Of a stretch of DNA of 64,000 nt, positions 33,109 through 44,770 are shown one piece after another. Where the stretch lies: positions 8,184,001 through 8,248,000 of the forward strand of contig JANTQA010000047.1 in NCBI GenBank assembly GCA_027625915.1, read 5' to 3'. This DNA comes from Anaeramoeba flamelloides. Taxonomy: Eukaryota; Metamonada; Anaeramoebidae. A program made the translations under genes and the position numbers. Every line of letters starts with the position of its first letter. The stretch's first letter is position 1. Below the pieces are notes generated by a model that worked only from the letters and a program-made list of their open reading frames with translations, was not told the DNA's origin and made no database searches.

Positions 33109-35880
33109 AATTATGTTTATTTTTTTTTTAAAATTTGGGTCACAAATTTACAAAGTTAGATAGGTATCTAATTAAATAAAAGTTTGGTACCTTTTGGGTC
33201 AATTTCCATTTTTTATATCTTGTTAACCAACTTTCAATCCATTTTTTTTATCAACAATAGTCTTATTGTCAACGTATTTACAATTTTTCTCTGGACTGAG
33301 ATCAATAAAAGTCTTTATTCAAATGTCCTAACAACTTTTGAAAAAACAGGAAATTGAAAAAAAAGTTAAAAACATTTGTGTGAATTTATCAGTATTAATT
33401 AACCTTGTGATACTTATAGAAAAACAAATATTGTATCTAAAAAGAGGAATACTACAATTATATGACTGGTTTTAGATGGTCATTAGATTGAAAATTATAA
33501 TTTCTGGTTAATTTGTTTCTCATTTTAAAAAGTCTGTGTACCAGTATAAAAGCATAATATGTTCACTTTTTTGTCATTTTTTTTAAATTAACATATTTTG
33601 GAATATCTCAAGTCATAGTTTTGAACCATAGTGTTTGGCTAGGTTCCAATAGTAATCGTAAATATATTTGAGGTAACCTTTTAGTCAGGGTTTTTTGAAA
33701 AAGTGGATCGAAAAATAATGACAAAAAATTGAATATTTTTTGCTTTTATTCTAGTTATCGGGCTTTAAGGTCTACAATCTCTGAAATTTGAAAAAACTAA
33801 CCAACACTGAAGCATGATTGATCTCCAAAAATCAACATTCAAAAAACAGGACATTATTAGAAAAAAGTATCAAAGAAGTTAACTCGATTTCTAATTAGTG
33901 TTGTTATGAATTATAATTTTGAAAACAAACTGTTTTAGCTTCGAGGGTAATGTTTGATAATTTTTGAGATCTCAAAGATTTTTTTTTTCTTTTTTTCACT
34001 ATCCTCAATGAGTTATTTTTTCTCAAGAATGATACAAAATCCTAACTATGTCAAATGTGGAGTGTTACAAAATAACCACAAATTAGATTTAATGAAATTA
34101 AATTGATTGTGTCGTTTAAAAAAACAATTTGGTTTTAAATTGAAAAACTTTAATTCTTTGGAAAAAGAAAATGAGAAAAGATGAATTTTTTGTTGAAAAA
34201 TTGAAATATTTGGAACTCAGAAAGCTCTTAAACTTTTTTTGTTAATTGAATTGTTATCAATCGAGATCTCCTAAGAAATTTTTTTTTATTCATAATTTAA
34301 TTTTGCTAATCAAAAGTAGTGCAATTTAGTAATTCCATTTTATATGACTCAGGTAACCCCTTAAGTAGGGAGCAGTTTCATGATAAATGATTAGACCCTT
34401 ACTTTAAATACATTCTTCAGTGTTATCAATTGGAACAAGTTTTCATCTACATTTCTTTTTGTCTATTCATGTATTTTTCGATCATTTAGAATTGACAATT
34501 CTTTCTAAAATAAACCTAAAAATAATAAAAAAGCGTTATTTAAAGAAAAAAAATCAATTCCAATTTATCACTTTTAACATTTCGAATTATCAAACAATAA
34601 AAAAATAAAATAAAAATTTTTTCAAACCAAATACCCAAATAGTTAATTCTAAATAAATTTTTTTAATTCAATTATTTTACCTTAATTTGTTTTTAAATTA
34701 TATTAAATCATAATTTTATAAATTGAATACACTTGTTGATTTAAATATAATTTATTTCCTTTTATTATTTAGATTAAAAGATCTGAAAATATTTACGGAG
34801 ATCTGTTAAAAATCATAATTTGCTAGTAATTAAAATAAAGAACCCAATTAAAGAAAACAGGTGATAAATAGTTTCTTGGGTGGATTTCAAGTTCTTCTCC
34901 TTGATAATATTTTAATAAAAAATTCTGATGATTTTATTTATAATAAAATTTTTTATTGTTTTTTTAATTATTTTCAAAATTAATTGAATCAAAATAGTTG
35001 GTCATATCAATAAGATAAATATCATTATTATTATTTCTATTATTTCTATTTAATCTTATTATAAGTTATCAAGATAAAGATATTACAATGTTAAACATAA
35101 TTTTTTCAAAAGAAAAATTGAAATTTAAGAATAATATTCTAGACTATTTTCAATTATTGTAGAAAAACTTTTCTCGAAATCTTCCTGGGAAACTTTGATT
35201 AATAAATCATTTATATAATAAAAAGACCCTTTATATTTCTTTATTTTTTTTTAATAAATAAAATTAATAATTATTTGGTATTAACATATTATTCTTGTAT
35301 TTAGTAAATAACCATTTGAAAAATATATTATGAATTATATTTGAATATTTTTGATAAATTATATTTTAAATTTGATTTAGGCAAGTTTCTTTTTCATCTT
35401 TAATTTTTTTTTTTTCAATTTGAAATTTTTTGAGATTATTTAAATATTATATTTTTAAGTTTTTAATGTAATTTTTGATATTTTCAATTGGCAAAAAAAA
35501 GCTTTTTTGAAAAATTTTTCAAAATTTTAACTTCTTTCTTTTTAAATATAATCTAATTCAATTTTATTTTGTTCAATTCACAATTTATTTGTTCTATTTT
35601 TTTCATTGAAAATTGAGTGTATCTCTTTTAATAATTTTAAAGAATAGTAAAAAATATAAAAACTAGCCTTGTTTATCTGAAATTGTTATTTTCTTTGGTT
35701 CTATCACATAGACAAGTTTTTAAAAATTAAAAAAAAAAGAATCTAAATAATTTAAATTAAAAAATTTTCGAAAAGAGATATTTATTATTTTTTTAAATAT
35801 CTGTAGTCAAATATAAGTTACTAAATGTGTGTTATTTTATCCTCTTTTCTTTATGGGGGTGTTTTATTACTTAATATTTA

Positions 35881-36076
35881 CAGTCAGTTCCACTTTTAAG
35901 GCACAAACTTTCAACGAAATTTAAGACACAAAAAAATCTCAAATTAAGGCACAAAATTTGGAATTTTTTTTTTTACAATTTATTTTACTATTATCTGAAT
36001 TTTGTGCCTTAATTTGAGGTTTTTTGTGTGCCTTAAATTTCGTTGAAAGTTTGTGCCTTAAAAGTGGAACTGACTG
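35881..36076. mobile_element. Element C copy 1 (196 bp), near-perfect palindrome, TA duplication
   Basis: Both ends begin CAGTCAGTTCCACTTTTAAG when read inwards, and the arms match for about 78 bp. TA flanks both sides. Interior units repeat (T)TAAGGCACAAA and TTTAAGRCACA. Two more copies lie at 50,165-50,359 and 63,357-63,556. A Tc1/mariner-type miniature inverted-repeat transposon. Confidence 0.85.
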
Positions 36077-37946
36077 TATATTTTTTTTTTTAAACAATGT
36101 TATCAACGATATATTTATTTAAATATTGTCAAAGTAGTTATTAAAAGGGTATTTATTTAGGTTTTTATTATCTAGAAATAACAAAATGATAAAAATTTAT
36201 ATTAGTTCAATTATTTTTATACCAAAAATCAACTATGAACAGAAAGTACTATTTAAATAATTAGAGCTATTCCTCTATTTTTTGATTTGTTTTTTTTTTT
36301 TTGTTTTTTCAAATTTGATTTTATAATCTATGTAATAGATTTTATTCGATGGGTTCTTCTTTACATAATTTATTAAATATCAAAGATGTTCTCTAATTAC
36401 TATTCCAAAATAAATTTTTTAGATAAATTTTCTATCCAAAATTAAAGAATTTAGGAAAAAATATAAAGTGAAAATAATGAGTCAGTAATAAAAAAAAAAA
36501 ATAAAACCTATCACCAGGTAACCCAACGAAAAAAAAAAGGAATTTAATAAATATATTGCAATAAACAAAAAAAATGTCTTCTATTTTAACCCTTGATGCC
36601 ATAAAAAATACCTTAATAATTATATCTACTCAGTCACTAGAAATTCTAATATGAGTATTCGAAAAAAGAAAAATATTGTTTTTTTGTTAATAAATTGTCT
36701 TACTAGAGTGGAGGTACAGAAAAAGAAATAATAAACCCCAAAAGTATTATTTTTTTTGTTTTTATTTCAATTTTTTAAAATAAAAAAAAAAAATATTTTT
36801 TTAATCTTTTTATTTTTTTTATTTGATAAATTCATCAATTTTGGAATTTATGTTGAATTGATTTGTTAAATTTCTCTTCCAGAATTCATATTACTCCAAA
36901 CAGGTTACCTAAAAAGATTAATCATCTAAACATTTAAACAAAAAATTGTATTAAAAATGACTGATAATTTATTCCTTTTTGTGAATAAAATACTCAACGA
37001 CACAAATATTTTAATTATCAAAAATTATCAAAAAAACTTATCATTATTTAGAAAATTTGAACTGTTTTAAATCATTCAACAAAACAAGACATATACAATC
37101 TTTAGAAATGAATTTTTATAATTGATCATTTGATATTTTTTTTTTAAAAAAATTGGATCTTTTTTTTTTGTTTTTTACAAATTATCAATAGAAAAAAATT
37201 TACTTGTAATACAACCAATATTTTAAATTTTTTTTTTATGAACATTTCTACTAAACTTCTGTAACATTCAATAAAAAAGTTATCTTTCCAACTCCTTCGT
37301 TCAAAATACACTTTTATCAAATAGTTTGTTGATAAATCCTTTAAAAAAAAAAAATTTTCCTCATCAAAAAAATAATACAAATATAAAAATAAAAAAATAA
37401 ACAAAACTTTAAAAAAAAAAAATTTCAAATAGGTAAAAATTTTATTTATTCAAAAACAATTATATCAAAATTAAAATATAATTATTGTTAGAAAGAAATT
37501 TAGTATTGAAAACTAATAAAGAAAAAGTTTTGTTTTCTGATATTCTATTAAAAAAAAATTCCAAAATAATTTTTAATAGAATCTTATGTTTGATACTAAA
37601 AGTCTAAAAAAAGGAGTGTTACAATTTGTACAAAGGTGGTTGTTTTCCATGAAATATTTAATCGTCCATTTTACTATTTTCTGCAATTTGTATTGTTTGT
37701 TATTAAAGAAATGGGATAAATATTCCAAATAGTTTTCTCTCTTCCAGAAAAAAATTATTTCCATTAAACTTGGATCAAAAAAAAAAAAAGCACAGGAGTT
37801 GGTGATTGGTAGGTCTTGTAAAAGAACTTTGTCTTTACATTCGGATTTATTTAAAATACGAATTTTAAATTTCTCTTGATTTTTGTTTCACAAAATGGCT
37901 AAATATTTACAATTTGATTTTGCTCTCACAAAGTTTTCTTTTTTGA

Positions 37947-38819
37947 TCAATAATTGACCTTTTTTGAATTGTGACTGTCTCTTTGCTGAGATATGAAACT
38001 GCTTTCCATGTTCTTAACGTTTTTGTTAATATTGGTAAAAGAGGTTGAGAAATCCATGCTTTCATTGTATGTGTCTGTCTTTAAGGTAGGTAAGGAGAAA
38101 TTGAGTTCAGAGTACAGTGAGGAACCTTCACTTTGAGCGCTAATTTTGGAGTTTTTGATTTTGTCTTCTGTTTCATCGATGTCAGCCTTCGAATTCATCT
38201 CTGTAAATGTTTCACTTGGAAACTCGACGTCAATGTTAGTAGATTCATTCTTTTGATTTGTAGCCTCACAATAATCGTTTTGGCTAATTGGATTTGCAAT
38301 TAATTGAAGCGCGATCTTGTTTCCTAAAGAAATTATACAGATCTCAACATTTAAATATATTTTTAAATTATGTAAATTCTTCATTTCCCAAAAGAAATTG
38401 TGTGTTCCAGTATTCCTATTTGTAATTCAAAAGTGAAATAATTGGAAAAATTTAATTTTTAGTATGTCTGCCTTAAAAAAAAAAAAAAAGAAAAATATAA
38501 AATAAACATACTCTAGTTCTTTCAATATTTGTTGAACAGATATCAAATTTGATGATCCAAAAAAGTGTTGATATTTTGGGAAAAGGTGGGAAAATTTTTT
38601 TATGATTTTTTTGAATCTTTTATTAATTAGCACTGAATCATTAATAATGCCTAAAAGATTCAAAAAGCTCCTATTGATCACTTTTATTTTGAAATTAGTT
38701 CCTACTATAACTGCAGGCATTTTCATTGCCTTGATGACTTTAAGATATTGTTTTATATCTTGTTTGTTGATTGTATTAAATCGTGAAATTCGATTTTTTT
38801 TTGATACAGAATGTCCCAT
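37947..38819 (-). CDS. PAS-domain protein with N-terminal myristoylation-type motif, two exons
   Basis: Predicted 258-residue protein. Exon 1 is 38512-38819 and exon 2 is 37947-38415 (stop TGA). The 96-bp intron has GTATGT donor, ACAAATAG acceptor and phase 2. Splicing joins ILKELE to NTGTHNFFWEMKN, which completes a PAS fold. The N-terminal half is MPAVIVGTNFKIKVINRSF followed by LNLLG. The C-terminal strands are NLKIYLNVEICIISL and ALQLIANPI, so the domain covers about residues 30-155. The protein begins MGHSVSKK, which fits the N-myristoylation pattern (Gly2, Ser6, Lys7), so membrane attachment is plausible. The last ~100 residues are Ser/Thr/Asp/Glu-rich and probably disordered. No kinase, cyclase or other output domain is visible. 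PAS domains sense ligands or mediate dimerisation; the ligand here is unknown. Confidence 0.75.
38416..38511 (-). other. Short intron of the PAS gene (96 bp)
   Basis: GTATGT donor, a long T run, and TTACAAATAG acceptor; phase 2. Splicing restores the PAS fold and removes an in-frame stop. AG sites closer to the T run (AAG, GCAG) lead to stops within a few codons, so they were not used. Confidence 0.72.
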
Positions 38820-40949
38820 TAGTTTTAAATTGGTAAATTTTTTTGTTTTGTTGTTAATTCAAAAATTAAAATTACAAATTATTTAAAAAATTAAACAAAA
38901 CAAAAATGATTTTGAAAATGTGATATTTTGCTAAAAAACAAAAAGAAATTTTCGTTTTGTTTGATTCGTTTTTCCTTAAAACGGTATCTTAATCAAAATG
39001 ATCAAGATTTACTGGATTAATATAAAATTTTTCTTTTTCAACTTCTATTTCATTTTTTGTAAAAAAATCATTTCCCTTCCAAAAAAATCGATTGAGTTTC
39101 AAAGAAGGTATATTTTTCATCCCTAAATCTCTTCATAATTTTATGTGATTGATTTTTAAAATATACTTTTTTTTGTTCTAAACATGAATTTTGAATTCTT
39201 TATTTTTATTATTTATTGATTTTACTCAACTCAGTTTTGTAAACTGGAAATGTGTTTTGGGTGTTATTATCTCACTTTTAATTGAACTTTAAAAGAAAAA
39301 AATACTTTTCACAAAATCGAAAAATTGTTTAATTAAAAGTACCCAAACTTTGAGTTTTGTTCAATTAATTTTGAATTTAAACAATCGATCTTCACTTTTA
39401 TAATTCCCTTTTTCTTTAAAAAAATTATTTCCAGTAAAGCTAAATTTAATTAGCGTTATTATTTTTTTCCAAGAACTTAAAAATCAGAAAATCTTTTCAT
39501 ATTTTTAATGTTTATTCTATTTCTATGAAATCAGTGGTCTTTTAGAGAAATGACAAAAATTCAAAAAAATCTTAAAGAAAATAGTGAGAACTATTTCTAA
39601 ATTGGGATAAAATAAATGTTGAATTTAGACAGTAATTTGGTTTAGGATCAGTTTTCTAAGATGGTCTTTAAGGATTTGTTATTTTCAAATATCTAAATTT
39701 ACTTGTTAAAAAGAAATAAAATCTCGAATAGTTAACAGTACTTTTACTCTTTAGTCTGACTTTAAGCGTTCGGATTCCTTTTTAGTCATTTACAGTTCAG
39801 TTGTTTTGATCTTTTTAAATCTTTATTTCTAAAACTTGTTTTGTCTTTGAGAAAAAGAGAGAATTTGATCAAAGATAAATTGATAGAAATTGCCAATTTT
39901 TCCAACACCAAAAAGATCAATTGAATGTCAAACAAGTAAACAGAAAAAAACAAAAAAATTGAGAAATTATGTGAAGTGAAATTTAAATGATCATTTTAAT
40001 GATAGTTCTTGATCCGTTTTACGAATCCAAATTTTCTCAAACTTTGTTTCATACTTTTCCAGTTTTTTCACTTTCGGAAAAATTAACTGGATTTTTTTTA
40101 AAAAGGTTATTCTTTTGATCATTTTTTCTCTTTTAATTTTCAAAATTCTTTGAGAATAAATCGTGGATTGTATTTATTGGAGCTTCTTTTTTAAATTTTG
40201 TAATGCTAAAAAAAAATTTTTTTAAATCAGTTTTCTTTTTACAATAAAAACTGATTTTACTCAAATTAACTTTTTCAGATTTTCTCTAGAAAATATTTGA
40301 TTAATCAAAATAACCAATATTTGTTGTTTTTTTTTCAAAGTTAATTAATAATCAAAAAAAGAATAAATTGTTAGAAATTAATTATAAAATTTGTATTTCG
40401 ATTCTGTGAGTTCTTGTAGATATTTTGGTGGTTTAAGATAAAAAATGAAGTCTTCTTTGTGAAAAGTGATAATTTAATTCTTACCTTTTGAATATTTCGA
40501 AAATATATAAATATTTTCCATTAATAAATGTAAATAGAAATTTCAAGTTTTACCAAATATTTTTCGAATTATTTACAGAAAAAGCTAAAGATTGTCCAAA
40601 GTATTTAAAAATTTCCTTTCTAGCCAACTTTATTAAAAATTGCTGAGTGATCTTTGAGATAAAATTTAAATGAAGGTATCTGAATTTTAACAGTGAATTA
40701 TTAGATATGGTATTGTTTAAGAATCAAGAAATTCCAATTGAACAAAGCGAAGATAAAAAATCCGAAAGGTGAAAAGAGATAAAATATTTGTCAAAATGGC
40801 AAATAGAATACCAGAGTGATTCAAAATACTTATGTCCAGCAACAAGTCATATCTCAAAGAAAAGTTATACTTTTTTTCGACTTGTTCTGATAAAACACAT
40901 AGTTAAGTAATCAACAATGATCTCCCCAGTAAAATATATTGTAAAGTTA

Positions 40950-41290
40950 AAATCCTTGATATTTTGATAAAGTTTTGTTTTAATAATAGAAATTCAATTA
41001 ACTTCTTGACTCTTTTTAAAAGAAATTTTAGGATTTTTTTGGGTCAAACTTTCTGTTTGTTAATTTGATTTTTTGCGAAAATTTTCAAATTTGATCCGTT
41101 TATTTTTGCGAATTATTTTCATGTTATAACTTTAAGAATTCAATGTGGTGTTTATTTAAGGTTTTATTGTTGGTTTATTTGATCAACTAATTGTAATGAC
41201 TTTCTCGAAAAATGAAATACAGTTTGTATTTTGAAATATGCAGTTCGAACGATTATTGTGTAATTGTAAGAACGAAAAATTTTGTTTTCA
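40950..41290. repeat. Diverged element-J-like stretch
   Basis: It shares scattered blocks with the interior and right part of element J (GGTTTTATT..TTGGTTT.TTTGAT, then TATTTTGAAA.A..CA). The ends are not clear. Much older than the copy at 32,265. Confidence 0.35.
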
Positions 41291-41942
41291 CTAATCAATT
41301 TGAAGAACAAACACTTTATTTTTACATTTCTCTATACAACCCCAAGGACTTGTGTTTATTCTCACTTTCTAAATTTTCTTTTGAAATAAATAGAAAAAGA
41401 ATCATCTTGAAATTCTCAAAATATATAATCAAATTTGATTATTCTAAAAAAAAGTGTAATTTGAAACAGTTTAATTCAATTGTTAAGTCGACAGTCATCT
41501 TTTAAAAATGGGGAACTAATTTTAAAAATTGAAAAAGAAGGCAAATTATTCACATCTCTCTAAAGCACTAATTAAATATTATTTGATGATTCTTACTTTT
41601 TATATTTTATAGATCCTCGTACTCAAATTTTGAAAAAAATCCATATTATATCAATTTTTGGGAAATCTCAGTCTAGTAAATTAATTACCAACTTTACAAA
41701 AAGGAATAATAATCGATCTTTTATTCCAAAAAAATAAATATGATCAAATAAAATCATATCTTTTTATTTTTAAAGAGTAAATCTTACAAAAAATTAACAT
41801 TTTTTTTGATAATAAGAATAGCGAAACAAATTTCGATAAAGAGTGATACAAATCTGTTGACAAAAGTTTGTTGATCATATTTTAAAAGTATTTTGAAGAA
41901 AAGAAAAACAAATTTTATTAAAAGTTTTTGTACTATTAGAAA

Positions 41943-43394
41943 TATATGTCCTTAATAAAATTAAGCACTATTTTTTTCTGATTAATATTTTTCAAATTTA
42001 AGAACATAACTTAATTCAATTAAACACTGTGATAATTTTTTTTAGAATAAAAAACACTCTCAAACTTTGAATATCGAAAATATTTTTTGGAATTACTGTG
42101 CACTTTTTTATTTTTTTTTGAAAAATTGGGATTGAGAAAAGTTTGAAATCAAAGAATAAGTTAATATATTAAATTAGAATACTTTTCCAGAAAGTTTATC
42201 CTTTTAGTTTAACTTTTTTTTTATTTTACCATTTAAAACTAAAAAAAACATTTGAGGACCAAATTAGTGCCTTTTGTTAAAAGAAAATTCCCCATAATTT
42301 AGAATTTGTTTTTGTAAATGAGTTTAAACAAGAAAGTGTATCTAAAAATATACATAATTTCAAGTTTGAATTCAATGTTTTTGGCAAAAAATGTTTTCAA
42401 GAAAAAGTTGAATGGAAACTTTATTTATTTTTATTTTATCATTTTGTTTTTTTAATTGTATAAATGAAAAGTATTTGACCATTGTGAAAAAAATTTGGGT
42501 AATTAAAAAAAATTGGGTCAGTCAAAAATTTGATTTCGTTTTTTAAATAGTAAATATTAGCAAAATGGTTTTTTGATCAAAGTAAAATTTTATGAACAAA
42601 TCTTACATTTAAGAAAAACCAAAGTCATTATCAATAATAATTTTCAAAGACAATATTATCTTGTTGCATTTTAACCCTTTGGAATTACTGTGGAACTCTA
42701 AAAAACAAAAATTTATTTTTAATTGTAAACTTTACTAAAAATGTTGATTTTTTTTTATTAGAGTACATTCCAAGATCAAGTTAATCATTGTTTGGGAAGA
42801 CCAAAAAATTAATAAATGTTTTAAATTAAGGTTTGTCTATGGGGATTTAAAGAATTTAAATGGTTTCTGAAATCTTGATATTTCGGTATTTTGAAGTTTT
42901 GATTGTAAACATTAGTGGAAAACAACCTCTTTCAAAAAAAACAGCTTTTTTGGAAGATTTTATTATTCAATTTGGTTTAAAAGGATATTTAAGATTAACC
43001 GTGATAAATTTGCGTTCATTAACAATGATAAATATCTTATTAGATTAATAGATTATAAGATTTCCTATTAAATAGTTCTCTTATTTTTAGTAAAGTTGAC
43101 AATTAAAAATAAATTTTTTGTTTTTTAGAGTTCCACAGTAATTCCAAAGGGTTAAAATGCAACAAGATAATATTTTCTTTGAAAATTATTATTGATAATG
43201 ACTTTGGTTTTTCTTAAATGTAAGATTTGTTCATAAAATTTTACTTTGATCAAAAACCATTTTGCTAATATTTACTATTTAAAAAACGAAATCAAATTTT
43301 TGACTTACACAATTTTTTTTAATTACCCAAATTTTTTTCACAATGGTGATCAGTTTTTCATTTTTAGTGTTTTTTGGGTCGTAGGGACATATTG
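41943..43394 (-). mobile_element. Element G copy 3, interrupted by element L
   Basis: Reverse-oriented match to copy 2: TATGTCCTTAATAAAATTAA at the low end and TTTTTGGGTCGTAGGGACAT at the high end. Taking out L and its TGA duplication leaves about 580 bp, the same as copy 2. This makes the boundaries of both elements firm. Confidence 0.78.
42479..43346. mobile_element. Element L (868 bp), long inverted-repeat arms, TGA duplication
   Basis: Both ends begin CCATTGTGAAAAAAATTTGG read inwards. The arms (about 42,479-42,740 and 43,087-43,346) match over about 260 bp with very few differences, so this looks like a recent insertion. TGA flanks both sides, and the uninserted G copy has one TGA (AAACTGATCAAATACC region). 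The ~350-bp centre holds a 62-codon frame (42,860-43,048) without known similarity. The 3-bp duplication is compatible with PIF/Harbinger-like transposition. Confidence 0.8.
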
Positions 43395-43800
43395 AGGAAA
43401 AGAATAATGTTTTGGAATCAAATTACTCTTATCAAACGATAAAGGTTAAATACTATAAATTTTTTGCTGACTTAAAGTTGATTGAAAATCCAATTTCGTA
43501 AAGTTAATTATTAATGAAAAAATTCTCGAAAATCTGCATGTTTCAATTTTCCTTTTTAAAAATGATAACACTTAAAGAATCACTTAAATTCCAAATTCTT
43601 GTCACTGTTAAATTTTATGTTTGATTTCTTTAAGTCGATGATCCTGATATTTTTTTTTCAAAAAAAAAACCACCTTTTGAAAAATTCTTATAAAAATACT
43701 GTAACTAAAAATTTTATAAAGTGTTGTCAATTTAAAAACTACAAATTAAAACTTTAGATCTGCTATTTTTTAAAGAAGATGTAACTATTGGAAAATTAAT

Positions 43801-44221
43801 TGAAACAGAAAAAAAAATTTAACATTAGTTTTTATTTGGTAACTGTAAAAGAACCACTGAAACCTGAAAAGTAAAATCAATTAAAAGAAAAAATAAATTA
43901 ACTTCTAAAATAATATATATTTTATTATTTTCAATCTAACCAATAATAAGAATTTAAAACTCAGATTCTCAAAACTAGATATGTTATTTTGAGATTCTAA
44001 AAAATGGGCAATTTTTTAGAACAAATTTTTAATGATAGATCAATCAAATAAAACCTCATATCAAAATGATAGTATTAGAAAATCTGTTATGGTGTTATAA
44101 CCTCCATTGAATATTTAGTCATTGGTTTTTTCTTTCATTAGGTGATCTTACTTTTCATTTTCATTTTCAGTAAGGTTTCCAATTAAAAATTGTTTTTACT
44201 TTTTTTTCTCTCTTTCACTTG
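43801..44221. mobile_element. Element E copy 2 (diverged, without insertion)
   Basis: Collinear with E copy 1 from GAAAAGTAAAATCAATT to the right end. It shares TATTTTCAATC..CCAATAA, GAACAAATTTTTAAT.AT.GATCAATCA and AATTAAAAA...TTTCACTT. It gives the empty site for element J. Confidence 0.65.
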
Positions 44222-44339
44222 CTATCTCAAAAGATAATTTGAAATTGTATTTAAATTTCCCAATTTTTAGAAATTAAAATGATCAATAATAAAGGTGTTA
44301 AGAGACTAAAGCACATCTTTCAATTTTAATTGATAATTT

Positions 44340-44770
44340 TTTCTTCTTTTTCTTGTTACAATACAATATCAACTCTGAGAAATAAAAGTGTGACCAAGAT
44401 CAAATCAATTTTTAAGGTAAATTCGCTTGGTTTTTTGTGAAAAATATATATTAAAAATAGGACATGTGTCAAAATTTCTCATATAGTTTTCAATTTTTAT
44501 GTAATTTAACTTTTTTTAGTAATAAATTTCTTGGTTTTTATTGAATGAGGACGTTTTCTCAAAAATTGGCTCTATTTTTGCCAAATATTTTACATTTGAA
44601 CTTTAATTTAATAAATTTTTTTTTAATAGTAGAACCCTAATAAATCAATTCAAATTTACAGAATGATTATTGTCCATTTCTTTGGTATTTTATAAGTCTT
44701 TGAGGAAAAAAAAACAAATCTTTTCATTTAGAACTCCGTTTTACCAAATTTATATAAATTGTGTTAACAG
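44340..44770. repeat. Second diverged element-J-like stretch
   Basis: Partly collinear with element J and with 40,950-41,290 (TTGGTATTTTATAAGTCTTTG resembles the J segment TTCAATTTATAGGTCTTC). Weak; the ends are not visible. Confidence 0.3.

Larger units (their letters stand above)
31869..37946. other. Intergenic region between dehydrogenase and PAS genes
   Basis: 6.1 kb without a supportable gene. It contains element E copy 1 with element J nested inside it (32,195-33,108) and element C copy 1 (35,881-36,076). From 33,110 to 35,880 and 36,080 to 37,946 I see only AT-rich DNA with scattered short chance frames. Confidence 0.6.

Noticed and set aside
41212-41505. 97-codon open frame in the 9-kb gene-free region
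   Set aside because: It overlaps an element-J-like stretch, resembles no protein I know, and has no neighbouring exon.
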